From NCBI GenBank assembly GCA_014529385.2, contig CM043971.1:28002769-28066768 (forward strand): 64,000 nt of DNA, written 5' to 3'. The notes under the pieces were generated by a model. That model worked only from the letters and a program-made list of their open reading frames with translations. It made no database searches and had not been told where the DNA came from. Positions 35,092 through 45,960 of the stretch are shown piece by piece; position 1 is the first letter of the stretch; each line of letters starts with the position of its first letter. A program made the translations under genes and the position numbers. The DNA is from Adiantum capillus-veneris. Taxonomy: Eukaryota; Streptophyta; Polypodiopsida; Polypodiales; Pteridaceae.

Positions 35092-35460
35092 TACATCTTT
35101 ATATATACATTTCCACCAATACCTCTCTTTCATTTTAGTAAAGGTGGCCCATATGCCTCTATGTCCAGCATAAAGACTCTCATGAAACTATTTTATAATC
35201 TCATTTTGAGAAACCTTATCATTCACGACTCTCAACGGCATTCCATTTCTTTGTTTTGGAAGCTTCCATACGTACCCATCTTCTAAAAGGTATCCATAGG
35301 CCTTTCTCCGTATTCTTTTGAACTCTTGATCAGTCCACCCTTCTTGCCTTGTCAAAGTGCTCAGATAGCATCCAATGAGAAACCAATCACCTTGATATAG
35401 GTACTCTATACAGTGACTCAAATGCATTTGATAGGTAAACATGATCACCCTTGGCATGAG
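35092..35460 (-). pseudogene. Element G linker and first half of the integrase zinc-binding domain
   Basis: The minus frame with stops ends in ESLYAGHRGIWATFTKMKER and YWWKCIYKDV: the histidine half and the YWW landmark of the gypsy H2C2 domain. The cysteine half expected next is found 10.2 kb away at 24874 (ESCETCQMC). Upstream in this block is the connecting segment (YGYLLEDGYVWKLPKQRNGM). Confidence 0.8.
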
Positions 35461-36107
35461 AGATACTATAGAACTATGTGCCTACATCATTGCCCTCTCC
35501 AACCACGCGAGCAACCACATCTTCTTCATTTTCATACCTTGCTCTTGAAAGAATATCTGCAACTAGATTATCTTTCCCTACAATATGATTAAATTCTGGA
35601 TTTAAGGACTATATGTAGGCAATCCATCTCAACATAGAAATGCCAAGTGTTGAGTAACTTGTGATCATTCCAGGAAGGGGTAGACAATTAGTCTCCACTA
35701 TTGCATTTCCTCCTATCAGATACTCTGTATCACATTTCAAAGAAGTGACTACTCTCCATAACTCTCTTTTTACCCATGGCTAATTGCGTTGATGAGCACT
35801 TAGGACTTTTGCTCCAAATCTCATGACATATCGCTTGCCATCATCATCATCTTGCCCAATCGCCCATCCAATTCCTGTGGGGCTAGTATCCACTGTCACA
35901 ACTACATATCTTCCACATTCATAGTTTGCTTTCCTCAAATTTGGAGACATAAGAAACAACTTCTTTAATTTTCTCATGGCATGGGTATGCATTTCTTCCC
36001 ATTGAAACTTTTGGTTCTTTCTCAAAAGTTGATACAAAGGTTCTCCCACATGCGCATAATGTGGAATCCAGATAACATAAAACACACATGCACCCAAGAA
36101 CCTTCAA
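35461..36107 (-). pseudogene. Element G RNase H
   Basis: The minus frame 36097-35780 continues past one TAG to about 35530. It contains EPLYQLLRKNQKFQWEE (connection), VVVTVDTSPTGIGWAIGQDD (catalytic Asp context), RFGAKVLSAHQRN, VKRELWRVVTSLKCDTEYLI, then LNPEFNHIVGKDNLVADILS at the C-terminal end, the usual last RNase H motif. This spelling is the style of a gypsy clade I associate with non-seed plants and fungi rather than angiosperms, though that is from memory. Confidence 0.8.
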
Positions 36108-36176
36108 ACCTCAATTACATTAATACATGTCTCTTTTGTTCTTTGAATCACATCATTCTTTGCTGGACAAGGCCTT

Positions 36177-37172
36177 CTACCATATGGCCCGCACATATGT
36201 CCAAAAAATAAGAACTTTGCTCACACCAAACACTGATTTTTTCCCAGACAAGGTAAGCTTTACTTCTTCCAATCTTGACAAGATATTATCACAATCATTG
36301 ATATGATTTGCCACATACTTGCGGCACCCCCTTGAGTCTAGAGCCACATCTATATCGCTTACATCACATCCTTTGATTGGCACATTAGCAAGGAAAGGCA
36401 TTGTAGTTTGCGGTATGAAGTCACATAGGACTTTGTTCATACCATTCATCATATGTGCAACTGAATTAGTTGCTCCCTGAGGTAAGGTGCACATCCTTAC
36501 CAGACCAAAAGGTGTTCTCATGGTAGTTAGGTCCCTGCTTTCCATTGCTAGTTGGAACTTATCATACCCTGAGTACAAATCCCCCATAGAATATATTGCC
36601 CTTCCTGCGAATGCCTCTACAAACTCATCTACAACTGGCCTTGTTCCCACATTTCTAATGGTAACCTTGTTGACGGGTTGCATATCCTATATAAAGCTTA
36701 AAGAATTTTTTTTCTTTGGAACTATGAGCCACCCGTTTGAATATGGAGCACAAGAAGGCTCCAAAATACCCATCTTTATCTTTTCATTAAGCAACTCAAT
36801 GAGTTTTGGCAAATGGGCCTTTGGAACCGGAATAGGCCTCAAGTTCCAAGGTACATGAGGGATAGTGAAGATCACCATAGGAGCAAAAATGGATGGATCA
36901 AAACACCCTATCTCATGCGGCTCAAATGCAAAAGCCTTCCCATGTTTGGCAATCATTTCTTCAAAGAATACTCTTTCAACATATGTCAAACTATCCTTGC
37001 AATCAATCTTTAACTCCTTCAAAGTATCATGTGTAAACTTATGTTTAATCTTGCTCGGCTCACAAAGACTAGGTTGCAGGGAATCTTGATCCATCTTATC
37101 CGTACAGTCTTTTGGTAGAGGTAACACCACTTGTTTCGTTTTCTTTTCCACAGAATTATAATGGGTCTCCAC
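36177..37172 (-). pseudogene. Element G reverse transcriptase, active site lost
   Basis: Two adjoining minus frames. The first (37172-36687) has HVPWNLRPIPVPKAHLPKLI, then KMGILEPSCAPYSNGWLIVP (fingers). The second (36683-36177) has MQPVNKVTIRNVGTRPVVDE, AIYSMGDLYSGYDKFQLAME (palm, first Asp), RTPFGLVRMCTLPQGATNSV and the primer-grip side. Where gypsy RTs have Y/F-x-DD, this copy reads MPFLANVPIKGC, so both catalytic aspartates are gone. It cannot polymerise DNA. It lies in order between protease and RNase H. Confidence 0.85.
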
Positions 37173-37539
37173 TCGTACATCAACCCCTTAAGCATTTTTG
37201 AAATCCTCAATGACTTTGTACATTTCTATTGAGCATACTTTCACGACCTCACTTCCCATACGCAAATTCGAATCCACTAAAGACTCCATACACAAACAAA
37301 CAGTCATGAAACACACCTGTAATGCATTCACCATCTTCTGGCAAACCATTCATCTTCACAACTCTTTTGTACACTATTTACATGTTGATGTTCACCCCAC
37401 TTTAAGTCCTCACACTATGGATCTATTGTAAAAACAATAGATCCATAGTCTATTAATCCTACAAAACCTATAGAAAATGTTTCCTTTGTATATACATCAT
37501 GCGAGAACTTTTCTCTTCTTGTACCATTGCAATCCCGTT

Positions 37540-38358
37540 CTAAAATGGTACATGGCCAAAACCCCTCATATCCCTGTAGTCCTTGAATTCTTTGTTTGTC
37601 TTTGGAAAGGGTTGTTCTCTAAGACTTTCAAAGTTCCTTTCATGGTCCACATAAACAGTAAGGAACTGTACTACACGCTTTCCATCCCTGCTCCTTATCC
37701 TAGCATAAGTTGACTCATCATCCATTACCTTGGTTTCCATGCGAGTAGCAGCAGTGATGTATGGCTGCTTAAGGATAAGAGGGTATGTAGACATCTCATG
37801 TACAAAGAAATGTTGGTCATCTTTCACATCCCCTATGGTCACCTTAATATTTGGGCAAGCACCGTACAGCTCCCCTGATGAGTTGTTTGCTGCACGAATT
37901 ATCCATCCATGATTTATATTAATTGGCCATTCCTTTTTGATGACGATTCTTTGACATGAGGTTAATCTCTGACCCATGATCTATCAACGCAATGTAGGGA
38001 TCTTCTAAGTCTCCCTCTTTTACCAGTGTCTTAGTAGTTGCTCTTGCCCAGTGACTCTTTAAGTAGTAACTCTTGTGAGTGGTCTCGACTTCATCTTCAT
38101 CATCCAAGAGAAAATGTGTTTTACTCCTCCCCTAGACTTGTAGCACCCAACAAGAGCTTCTTCACCTTGCTTGGCATAGACATGTACACCTTCTGCATTT
38201 AAAGTCTCTTCTTCACCTTGTATATGGATAGATTCAGTAAGAGACGACCACTTCCTCTTTATGATATCAATTATTTCTTCATGAAACTCCATCTTTGCTA
38301 TTCCAAGGACCTTGCCCAAGGTAAATTCCACCTTACTGTTCAAAATCCTCTCTTCCAA
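37540..38358 (-). pseudogene. Element G protease region
   Basis: From 38358: KVEFTLGKVLGIAKMEFHEE, the usual pre-protease helix of this gypsy type. Then around 38010 YIALIDHGSEINLMS, the aspartic-protease active site with serine of DSG changed to histidine. Then KEWPININHGWIIRAANNSS, CPNIKVTIGDV and VHEMSTYPLILKQPYITAAT, with RDGKRVVQFLTVYVDHE. Several frame changes separate the parts. Dead but in the expected order between Gag and RT. Confidence 0.75.
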
Positions 38359-38585
38359 AACCTTTTTGACATCTGTTGCTGCCTCTATATCGGATTGGAG
38401 TTTATAGGCCGGACCCTTTGCTTTGGATTTTGTTGCTTCCTTCTTATTTTCTTTAGAGGCTTCTGTATCACATCCTTATTCTCAAGTAATACCTCTAAAT
38501 CTCTTGAATCTCTTTTCCTATTGTGTGCAAAAAGAGATCTGTCTTCTCCGAGTTTAGGGTGGCCTTTTCAGTCCTTGAAAGCTCA

Positions 38586-38884
38586 TCATAACGGCGTTTG
38601 AATTCCCTTATCAGTTCGGTAGGCAAAAGTCCCTCTTTTGGACGAACTACCCACTCTTAAAAGGTGGACCTCTTTGTACCTTTCAAAGTCCTCCATGAAA
38701 TACTCTTCCTCCATGACTAATCTAAATGCTTTCCAAGTTGCCCCATGCTCATTTCTAATTCCCCTTACATGCTCTTGGATCTCAGGAACCACATCTAGCT
38801 CAAAACTTTGTACCATCTCTGTCTCGGGCACTTGATGAAGCTCCATCTCTTTTACATACCTACAAAGATACTTTGTTACATCTT
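38586..38884 (-). pseudogene. Element G gag fragment
   Basis: The minus reading from about 38884 gives KDVTKYLCRYVKEMELHQVP, then ETEMVQSFELDVVPEIQEHV and GATWKAFRLVMEEEYFMEDF, a standard plant gypsy Gag capsid. The pattern YL--YV-EM-L--(V/I)PE--M---F lines up with the Gag of the family A array. The N-terminus and 5' LTR are missing: family D sequence begins at about 38890. Confidence 0.75.
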
Positions 38885-38889
38885 TAAAT

Positions 38890-39066
38890 TATAATTCTTG
38901 AGATTGGTCAAGAGGGAAGCGAGCCGAAGGAGGGACTCTTGGAGGGAGGTTTTCTTGGGGCAAGACGAGAGCTTGTGGAGGGGATTCGTCCTTGGAGCTA
39001 TGTCGTGTGTGGAGGAGCCCACGAAGAGGTCTTTCCTTTGGATTGAGGAGTCAAAGAGGAAGCACT
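38890..39066 (+). other. Flank of family D copy 2
   Basis: GA-rich sequence (GGAGGGACTCTTGGAGGGAG, then GGGGCAAGACGAGAGCTTGT) between the end of element G and the second D repeat. Its last ~40 bp (CTTTGGATTGAGGAGTCAAA onward) are shared with the flank of copy 1. It may be the 3' internal end of element D. Confidence 0.4.
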
Positions 39067-39572
39067 GTGTCATTGCCACAACAGGTGTATGCTTGGGTGT
39101 GAAGAAGCCATAGAGGGTGTGTTGAGCCGGTGTTCTGGCAAGCCAAGGTGCGACTATGGTGTTGCAATGAAGCTTGTACCAGTTTTCTATGGATGAATGG
39201 AAAACCCCCTTGAAGTGCGTCATTTTTGTGGTGTCAATTCCATTGCCCCCCCTCTCGTTTTCTCTTCTATAGGGTGTTTCTAGGTGTGTGTTGGCACGTG
39301 AAACTTGTAGATGGTTATGCATGCAAACGGAGAGAGAGAGTGTGTGGTGTTTGAGTGCATGGGAATGAAGGAAACAATGGCACTTGCGTGTGTGTGTTGA
39401 GTTATGATCGTGTAGAGGGTGTGTCGAGTTGAGAGGTGTGCAAGCGGTGATCTATTAGTAGAAAGTGTTTTTTGGAGATGTTTTCCAAGAGGATAGGGGT
39501 GTTATGTTTACCCTGAGCTATAGAGAGGTAGATTTTTTGTGTTCTGGGTGTGTACCCCCTTTCGCCTATTCA
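39067..39572 (+). repeat. Family D LTR-like repeat, copy 2
   Basis: Direct copy of 21391-21888: starts TGTGTCATTGCC, ends CGCCTATTCA, 506 bp, with the same internal landmarks and small indels. It lies 17.7 kb from copy 1 with the whole of element G between them. The parallel orientation suggests the two LTRs of one D element that was later invaded. Confidence 0.6.
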
Positions 39573-40420
39573 ACGTGCTACTACAAACATCTTTTACTAA
39601 AGTTTTAGGAGTGTAGGAGCAAGGCGAATCTATGCAGAGTTTTGGTTGATGCACCTATTTTGAGTCAAAGTGACTTCTTGTAGTAGTTGGCTATAGATAA
39701 ATAGAATAAACCAGGGGAAGCGAGAGAGAGATACACGAGAAATAATGAAATTGCCATCCTCATCATGCATGGATGCATGTTGGTGGGCGATGTACAATAA
39801 GCTACCATGGCTTCGTGATCAAGCTCGCAGACATAAAGCAAGATTGCATGTGTGCGGATGGTTTGGAGTGATAGCAAAGCAACGAGCACTATATTTTTGA
39901 CTTTTTCTATATTTATTCTCATGCTATAAAAAATATTTTGCACAAACCTCTTGGATATTATGAGCATTCAAGTAGTTAGACTATCGAGGGTGATCCGTTT
40001 TAGAGTTGAAGGCAAGGATGCCAACATCGCTTGATCACAAATCTCCCACTTTGCGAGCTTTGAAGGACACCAAGGTCATTGCTTATAGTAGTGTGCCTCA
40101 TGATGGCTATGCCCACAATTTGCATTGTCAACCAATCCCAACTTTCGAAGATATCAAGCTCGCCACTTGTAGTGGTGCCTTATGACAGCTACATCGACCC
40201 CAACCAAAAACACCTTGAGAAAGATTAATGCTATTTTTACTCTATTTTTTATCTTCTAGAATGCTATTTTTTGTTTTAAGAAAAGGTCGCACTATTTTTT
40301 TAAAATTCATCTCTTGAAAAAGCGTCACCTTCTTGCTCTCTTAATAAAATTGAGTACACATTAAGATTTCAGCATGATCAAGACAAATCACCTGTTACCA
40401 TATACATGTGGTAGTGATGT
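39573..40420. other. No recognisable gene
   Basis: AT-rich spacer. At 39585-39687 two ends reading TACTACAAACATC and (complement) TACTACAAGAAGTC resemble a very small decayed CACTA-type element, but the match is too short to call. Confidence 0.35.
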
Positions 40421-40626
40421 GTGTGGACACACTAGGACCACCGAGGCATTTTTTCCCTCTTTAGGAGGTTTTTCCCCCGGTATATTGTATATACGCCCAT
40501 GACTCTAGGGCTATCTATCTTTCCATTGCACACTAAGTAACACACTCTTAATTAGTTGTGTGCCTTGAGCTTCCTTTGCCTTCTCCAACGAGCTGTGTGC
40601 ATTTCTCTGCAACCCTAATTCCAACA
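40421..40626 (+). repeat. Family B copia 5' LTR (left end uncertain)
   Basis: The right end is firm: it ends CCAACA two bases before a primer-binding site. The left end is proposed at TGTGTGGACACACTAGG, giving 206 bp, a normal copia LTR size. GTATATTGTATATACGCCC near 40480 may hold its TATA box. No 3' LTR is present in the window. Confidence 0.5.
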
Positions 40627-40628
40627 AT

Positions 40629-40640
40629 TGGTATCAGAGC
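40629..40640 (+). promoter_or_regulatory. Primer-binding site (initiator Met tRNA)
   Basis: TGGTATCAGAGC, two bases after the LTR end, as in most plant copia elements. Confidence 0.9.
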
Positions 40641-40986
40641 AGGTGCCGTCCTCTTGGGCTTAGTCGCCAACACCTCCAGCCCACGCTTACTCACTTTCTC
40701 CGATTTCAATGAGCTTTGGCGAGCATTCCAGGTTGACAAAATTTTTGAGAAGGCTCACAGAGCTCAGTCTACTCAGATTTCTGATTTGGCCTCATTTCGG
40801 CCTCCGTTTCCACTACAGATAGGTCTGCACAGGCAATTTCATCATTTTGTGCAGAGTTTGTCTGTGCAGTTTTGTGCATAACAGGTCCTATAAAGTCTAC
40901 TGCGGGTTGTGCTATATAGCACGTGCTAGTCTCACTCAATTTCTCCTCATTTTGAGCAATTTTCACATTAGGTGCATACATTTTCC

Positions 40987-41770
40987 ATGGCTGATAACAA
41001 CACAGACGTGTTCAAGATGTTTGCTGTTGAGGGCAGGTTGGATGGTGCCAGTTACCCTATGTGGGCTTACATGATGCATTATGTTCTTGTGTCAAAAGGA
41101 ATCTGGAATATTGTGCAAGGCATTCATGTATGTCCTGGTTCTGAGGATGTAGGTGATGTTGAGGATGTTGCAAGTATTGATGCTATTAGAGTTGTTTTGC
41201 CTACGACAGAACAAGCTTGTTGAAATGTAAAGGATGCGCAAGCTCATACGTTGATTGTGTTGTCTCTAAAGTGCACCATTACTCCTCACATTCATTCGAG
41301 GAAATCTACAAAACAGGCTTGGGATATTCTAGTAGGTCTTTATGCAAGCCACAATGAGGCTAAAATTGCTTTGCTGCATAAAAAGCTGGAATCGAAGATT
41401 ATGCATGAGGAAGATGATATGGACACTTTCCTTGCTGGTGTCAAGGATATCAATGAGAAAATTATTTTTGCAAGTGAAGTCATTTCAGATAGTTCCCTTG
41501 TGCAGACTGTTCTTGATGCCTTATTAGATTCATACGAGACTTTTGCTAGTACTTGGAGATTGATGACCCAAAGAAATCCTGAAGTTGTCAAGTTTGATGC
41601 ATTATGCAAATTTCTATTGCAAGAGTCACTTTCCATAAAAAACAGGACTAGGAAACGTGCACTTGAACAGGCTTTTATTGCTTCTCAAAGAAAGGGTGAT
41701 AGCAGCAATGCAGCCACTTCTTATGGTTCTGCTGCGAGTGGAAAAACCATTAGGAAAAATATGAACCCTC
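40987..41770 (+). pseudogene. Family B copia Gag, first part
   Basis: The ATG at 40987 begins MADNNTDVFKMFAVEGRLDG, then SYPMWAYMMHYVLVSKGIWN, the copia Gag start. A TGA at 41221 stands where copia Gag usually has a tryptophan codon (TGG). The frame then continues with AHTLIVLSLKCTITPHI, STKQAWDILVGLYASHNEAK, MDTFLAGVKDINEKI and LLDSYETFASTWRL. It runs to about 41765 (ASGKTIRKNMN) and is cut by a 6.5-kb insertion; the zinc knuckle resumes at 48368. Confidence 0.85.
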
Positions 41771-41932
41771 TAGGGGCCCTTTGGGATTAAGGTTAATTAG
41801 AGGCCAGCCAATAGGAAGAGGGTGGTGGACACACTCTATACCCTCAAAAAAGTAAGGGGACAAGGTAGCTTTACACCTCTTAATGGCCTCTTACCTAGTG
41901 AGAAGGTAAGGGAGGTGGCTAGGGGAAAGGGA

Positions 41933-41949
41933 GGGGGGGGGGGGGGGGG
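41933..41949 (+). repeat. Poly-G tract (17 G)
   Basis: Uninterrupted run of 17 G in the left sub-terminal part of the insertion, one of several long G-runs in this segment. Confidence 0.9.
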
Positions 41950-44340
41950 ACCACTTTGACCTTTTTTTCCCCACTTTTTGGCCCGGATTTAAAAATACAC
42001 TAAAAATTTCAAAATTTCAAAAAATTTCAAATTTTAAGTTTTCCCTCCTTAAAAGGTCCCCTAACCTATTTCATGGTCAAAAAAGTATTTTTGACCTCCA
42101 AAAGTAAAAAACGTGCACTAAAAAATTCCAAAAAATTAATTTTTTTCAAAAAATTTCAAAACATCATTTTTCACCCTCCAAAATCTTTCCAAACCTATTC
42201 TATAGCTAAAAGTGATTTTCTCTCTCTACAAACCCTTTTCCAAGCTCTCCATGGCTGCAACAACCACATGCACCCCCTATAGTCCAACATTATCTCTCTA
42301 CTAGCTTTCTCCTATCTCCATTGTAGCACCAAGCAAGCTTCTTCCCCATCTCTTCCCCTTGCCCACCACATAGTTCCACACCAAGCTAGCTCCTCTCCCT
42401 TCTCTCACCTCCATTACAGCATGAAACAAGATTCTCCTCCTTCTACTTTCATTCACTCGCACTACATGGAAACCTCTACTCCCGAAGGTGGAAAAAGCAT
42501 CAACTCACATGACTTGCATACCACAAGAATAGGAGGTGTGAATAGTGCATGGGCATTGCAAGGATTCATCTCCAACATAAAGATAGAATGGTGAGAAAAC
42601 TACCCTTGTAGCTTACATTCAGAGCTTAAGATCATCTCCATCTTTGAGTTTATCATGCTGGAGGGAATTAACCTCTTTATGGCTTTCAATGTTTAGGCTT
42701 CACACCTCATAACATTGGGTGGTGCTATTTTGTTGATGGCTTTGGTGCGCCATCTATAGTTTTGTAGCATGTGATTGAGTCTCACAATGTAAGTAAGTTG
42801 TGTTATCTATGGAGAGTCATCAAAGATTTTTCTTATAATTTATTCTTTGTATAGTTGTCATTAGATTATTAGAATGATATCATTTTGTACTTTATAACTT
42901 TGTGCTCACATAATCTGTTGTTTACTTACAGAGTCAACTTGTTTTGAGAGGACATGAGCAAGCAACCATGTGCAGAGATGGAAATCACCCTATTTTTGTT
43001 CCGTGAGGAACCTTTCACTACCGTGTTAAAAGATTTTGATAAGAATAGTAGGATTTTTGTAGAATCTTGAACCAATAGGTACTCTCTAGGAGCTCTTAGA
43101 AAAGCCATCCCTATAGTACTACTATCTTCCCTAGTGTCATAGACACACAAATACTCGTGTATATGAATCTCTAGATGAGAAAGACAAATACTTGTAAGAG
43201 AAGCCTAACAACAACAACATTGTCTCCATTTGTAATTATTTTTATGAAGCTGGATTCCTCTATAAATGCAATATATATATTTCTTTTTGTTAAATGGTGT
43301 CGCACTGAGTGAGAGTATTTTATTTAGATTACTGGAGTTTCATACAGATTTGAGAAATATTGTTGATTTTTTTGGATATTCTGATTTGTCTGTAAGATGT
43401 TTGAAGTTTCAAGTCTTAATCATTCCACCATGAAGAAATTCATGCAATATTTTGATTTCAGTTTATTCACTAATGGTTATTCTTATTAAGTGGATCATAA
43501 CCTTTGTCAAGATGTCCTCATTTGGGGATGTTGAATATATATCAATAGCAACATTTCAAAAGTTGAGAAAGCTAAATTCTTGCTTTCCAAAATGTTATTG
43601 TTTCCATACTATTCCTATGCCAAGCTTGACTTAGAGAAATGACAACTTGAGATGGAGGTGTAGATATATAGGGGTGAATTATTATTGATTCTTGTTTCAT
43701 CATATATATTATAAAGCCTTTGAGTTTCCACCTTTTTGAGTAGTGTTGACAAGTTTTTGGTATCAAACCTTCTTAAATATCCCTATTCATTCGCTATTGG
43801 TAGCTATTTATTTGGTATTATTAAAGATCATACCAATAGCTATCACCTTGTGAACTTAATTGTTGAATTGAGGATTTGATTTTTACTATGTAGCTCATTT
43901 GGATAGAGAAAGTGTAAACATAAATTATAGATACATGCATTGTTAACATAGAAGATATGTATCACTCGAACCTATATAACTGCTAATCAAGAAACCTTTG
44001 GTCGGATACTATAACAATAGGGGTCACATGTGGTTTTAAGAAATGGCTTAACCAAAATATTTCCAAGAACACGAGGTGAACACAAGGAAGTAAAAATTAG
44101 CTCCTCGTTTGGTTGATTTCTAGTGCTAAATGTTCTGAGTGCACAAAATTTGTGAGGCCTTTGACCTTGCGAGCTCACTAAAGTATATGTAACATAGCAC
44201 ATGTGTTCAACAGAAGGGAGTTTATATTCTTGTAAAGTTACAGAAACATGTGTAGGTAAGGCCTATAAGGGCTACTTTCAATCCATTGTGGTGAACGGAC
44301 ATGATATAGGAAAATTTGACATAGTGAATACTCCGGACAT
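41950..44340. other. Insertion interior without recognised gene
   Basis: AT-rich sequence with only short open frames. A ~40-bp motif (ATATTTCCAAGAACACGAGG near 44058) recurs near 44475 as ATATTTCCAAGAATAGGGGA, linking this part to the repeat series that follows. No transposase domain was seen on either strand. Confidence 0.4.
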
Positions 44341-44591
44341 CAAACACTACAACTCTATCTCATGGCCATACATTAAAACAAAGCCCCTATTTGTCATTTT
44401 GAAGCCCCAGAGACCCTCAACAAGAGGGACCACAACGGCACGTAGAATGCCCATCCAGGCACAAATAGGGACCAAGATATTTCCAAGAATAGGGGATGGA
44501 CACAAGGAAGTAAAAAATGGTTGATAAGCATGATACAAGGTTTAGGTATCTGCCATTTGGGGGGGGGGGAGGGGTTGCTATGAACACATTC

Positions 44592-44955
44592 GTTTTCAAT
44601 TAGAAGAAAAATCAAAAACATAAAACAAAACTTGCTTTTCAGACATGTACGCAGTTCGCGAACGATAACTCAAAATCGGTGCAGAATTTAAAAAAACTTC
44701 CTTCCGCAAAGTTGTAGACCACATGGATTTCAGTCTCTCAAGCGGATAGTTTTTGCAAAATCATTTTCAATTAGCAGAGAACTCAAAAACAAAAAGTGAA
44801 AGTTGCTTTTCAGGTATGTACACAGTCCGCGAACAATAACTCAAAATTTGTGCGGAATTTGAAAAAACTTCCTTCTGCAAAGTTGTATACCACATCGATT
44901 TCGGTCCTTTTACCGGGTAGTTTTTGCAAAATCTTTTTTAATTAGCAGAGAAATC
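44592..44955. repeat. Two tandem copies of a ~172-bp unit
   Basis: Units start at about 44592 and 44765 (and a partial one at 44934) with TTTTCAATTAGCAGAGAA-type sequence and share CGCGAACAATAACTCAAAAT, CTTCCTTCTGCAAAGTTGTA and GTAGTTTTTGCAAAATC. They are roughly 85% identical by eye. Confidence 0.7.
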
Positions 44956-44997
44956 AAAGACTACCCAGTTCTATCTCATGGCCATGCAATCCAAAAT

Positions 44998-45154
44998 GCT
45001 TGTACTTGTCATTTTAGGGGCCCAGGGACCCTCAACAAGAGGGGCCACAAGGGCGCGCAAACTGGCCATCCAAAAATTTTGGATGGCCAGTTTGCGCGCC
45101 CTTGTGGCCCCTCTTGTTGAGGGTCCCTGGGCCCCTAAAATGACAAGTACAAGC
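44998..45154. repeat. Perfect palindrome: 78-bp arms, 1-base loop
   Basis: The arms 44998-45075 and 45077-45154 are exact reverse complements by base-by-base check, with a single A at 45076 between them. The left arm begins GCTTGTACTTGTCATTTTAG and ends TGGCCATCCAAAA. Perfection over 78 bp implies very recent formation or active gene conversion. Confidence 0.95.
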
Positions 45155-45512
45155 TTTTTTTAATGCATGGCATGATACAATGTTTAGCTATTTGCCATTG
45201 TGGGGGGGGGGGGGGGAGTTTGCTATGAATACATCAATTTGCCCAACTCTATCTCATGGCTATGCATCAAAATTTTTGGATGGCTGATTTGCGCGCCCTT
45301 GTGGCCAAATTTTGGATGGATGATTTGTGCGCCCTTGTGGCCCCTCATGTTGAGGGTCCCTGGGGCCCTAAAATGACAAGTACAAGATTTATTTTTATGC
45401 ATGGCATGATACAATGTTTAGCTATTTGCCATTGTGGGGGGGGGGGGAGTTTGCTATGAATACATCAATTTGCCCAATTCTATCTCATGGCTATGCATCA
45501 AAAAAAGCTTGT

Positions 45513-45657
45513 ACTTGTCATTTTAGGGCCCTAGGGACCCTCAACATGAGGGGCCACAAGGGCGCGCAAATCAGCTATCCAAAAATTTTGGATGGCTGAT
45601 TTGCGCGCCCTTGTGGCCCCTCATGTTGAGGGTCCCTAGGGCCCTAAAATGACAAGT
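45513..45657. repeat. Second palindrome: 72-bp arms, one mismatch
   Basis: Centred on 45585, with arms 45513-45584 and 45586-45657. The only mismatch noted is in TCAGCTATCC versus GGATGGCTGA. It uses a related but distinct arm sequence (CTCAACATGAGGGGCC instead of CTCAACAAGAGGGGCC), so it is not a simple copy of the first. Confidence 0.9.
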
Positions 45658-45960
45658 CCCTGGGGCCCTAAAATGACAAGTACAAGATTTATTTTTATGC
45701 ATGGCATGATACAATGTTTAGCTATTTGCCATTGTGGGGGGGGGGGGGGGGGGGGGGGAGCTTGCTATGAATACATCAATTTGCCCAATTCTATCTCATG
45801 GCTATGCATCAAAAAAAGCCTGTACTTGTCATTTTAGGGCCCCAGGGACCCTCAACATGAGGGGCCACAAGGGCGCGCAAATCAGCCATCCAAAATTTAC
45901 AAGTACAGGATTTATTTTTATGCATGGTCATAATTCAAGTGGTAAGTTTTTTTTTTTTTC

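Larger units (their letters stand above)
44960..45960. repeat. Tandem series of palindrome plus G-tract units
   Basis: About four units of 235-300 bp (near 44960, 45236, 45471 and 45771; a diverged fifth at 44340-44600). Each has CTATCTCATGGCTATGCATC, a foldback core with TGTGGCCCCTCATGTTGAGG, then TTTAGCTATTTGCCATTGTG, a pure G-run of variable length (15 at 45202, 12 at 45436, 23 at 45736) and TTTGCTATGAATACATC. Two units contain near-perfect long palindromes; the others hold single arms or rearranged arms. Open frames here are artefacts. Confidence 0.85.

Noticed and set aside
39585-39687. Tiny CACTA-type element
   Set aside because: Only about 8-12 bp of imperfect terminal similarity and no clear 3-bp target duplication.
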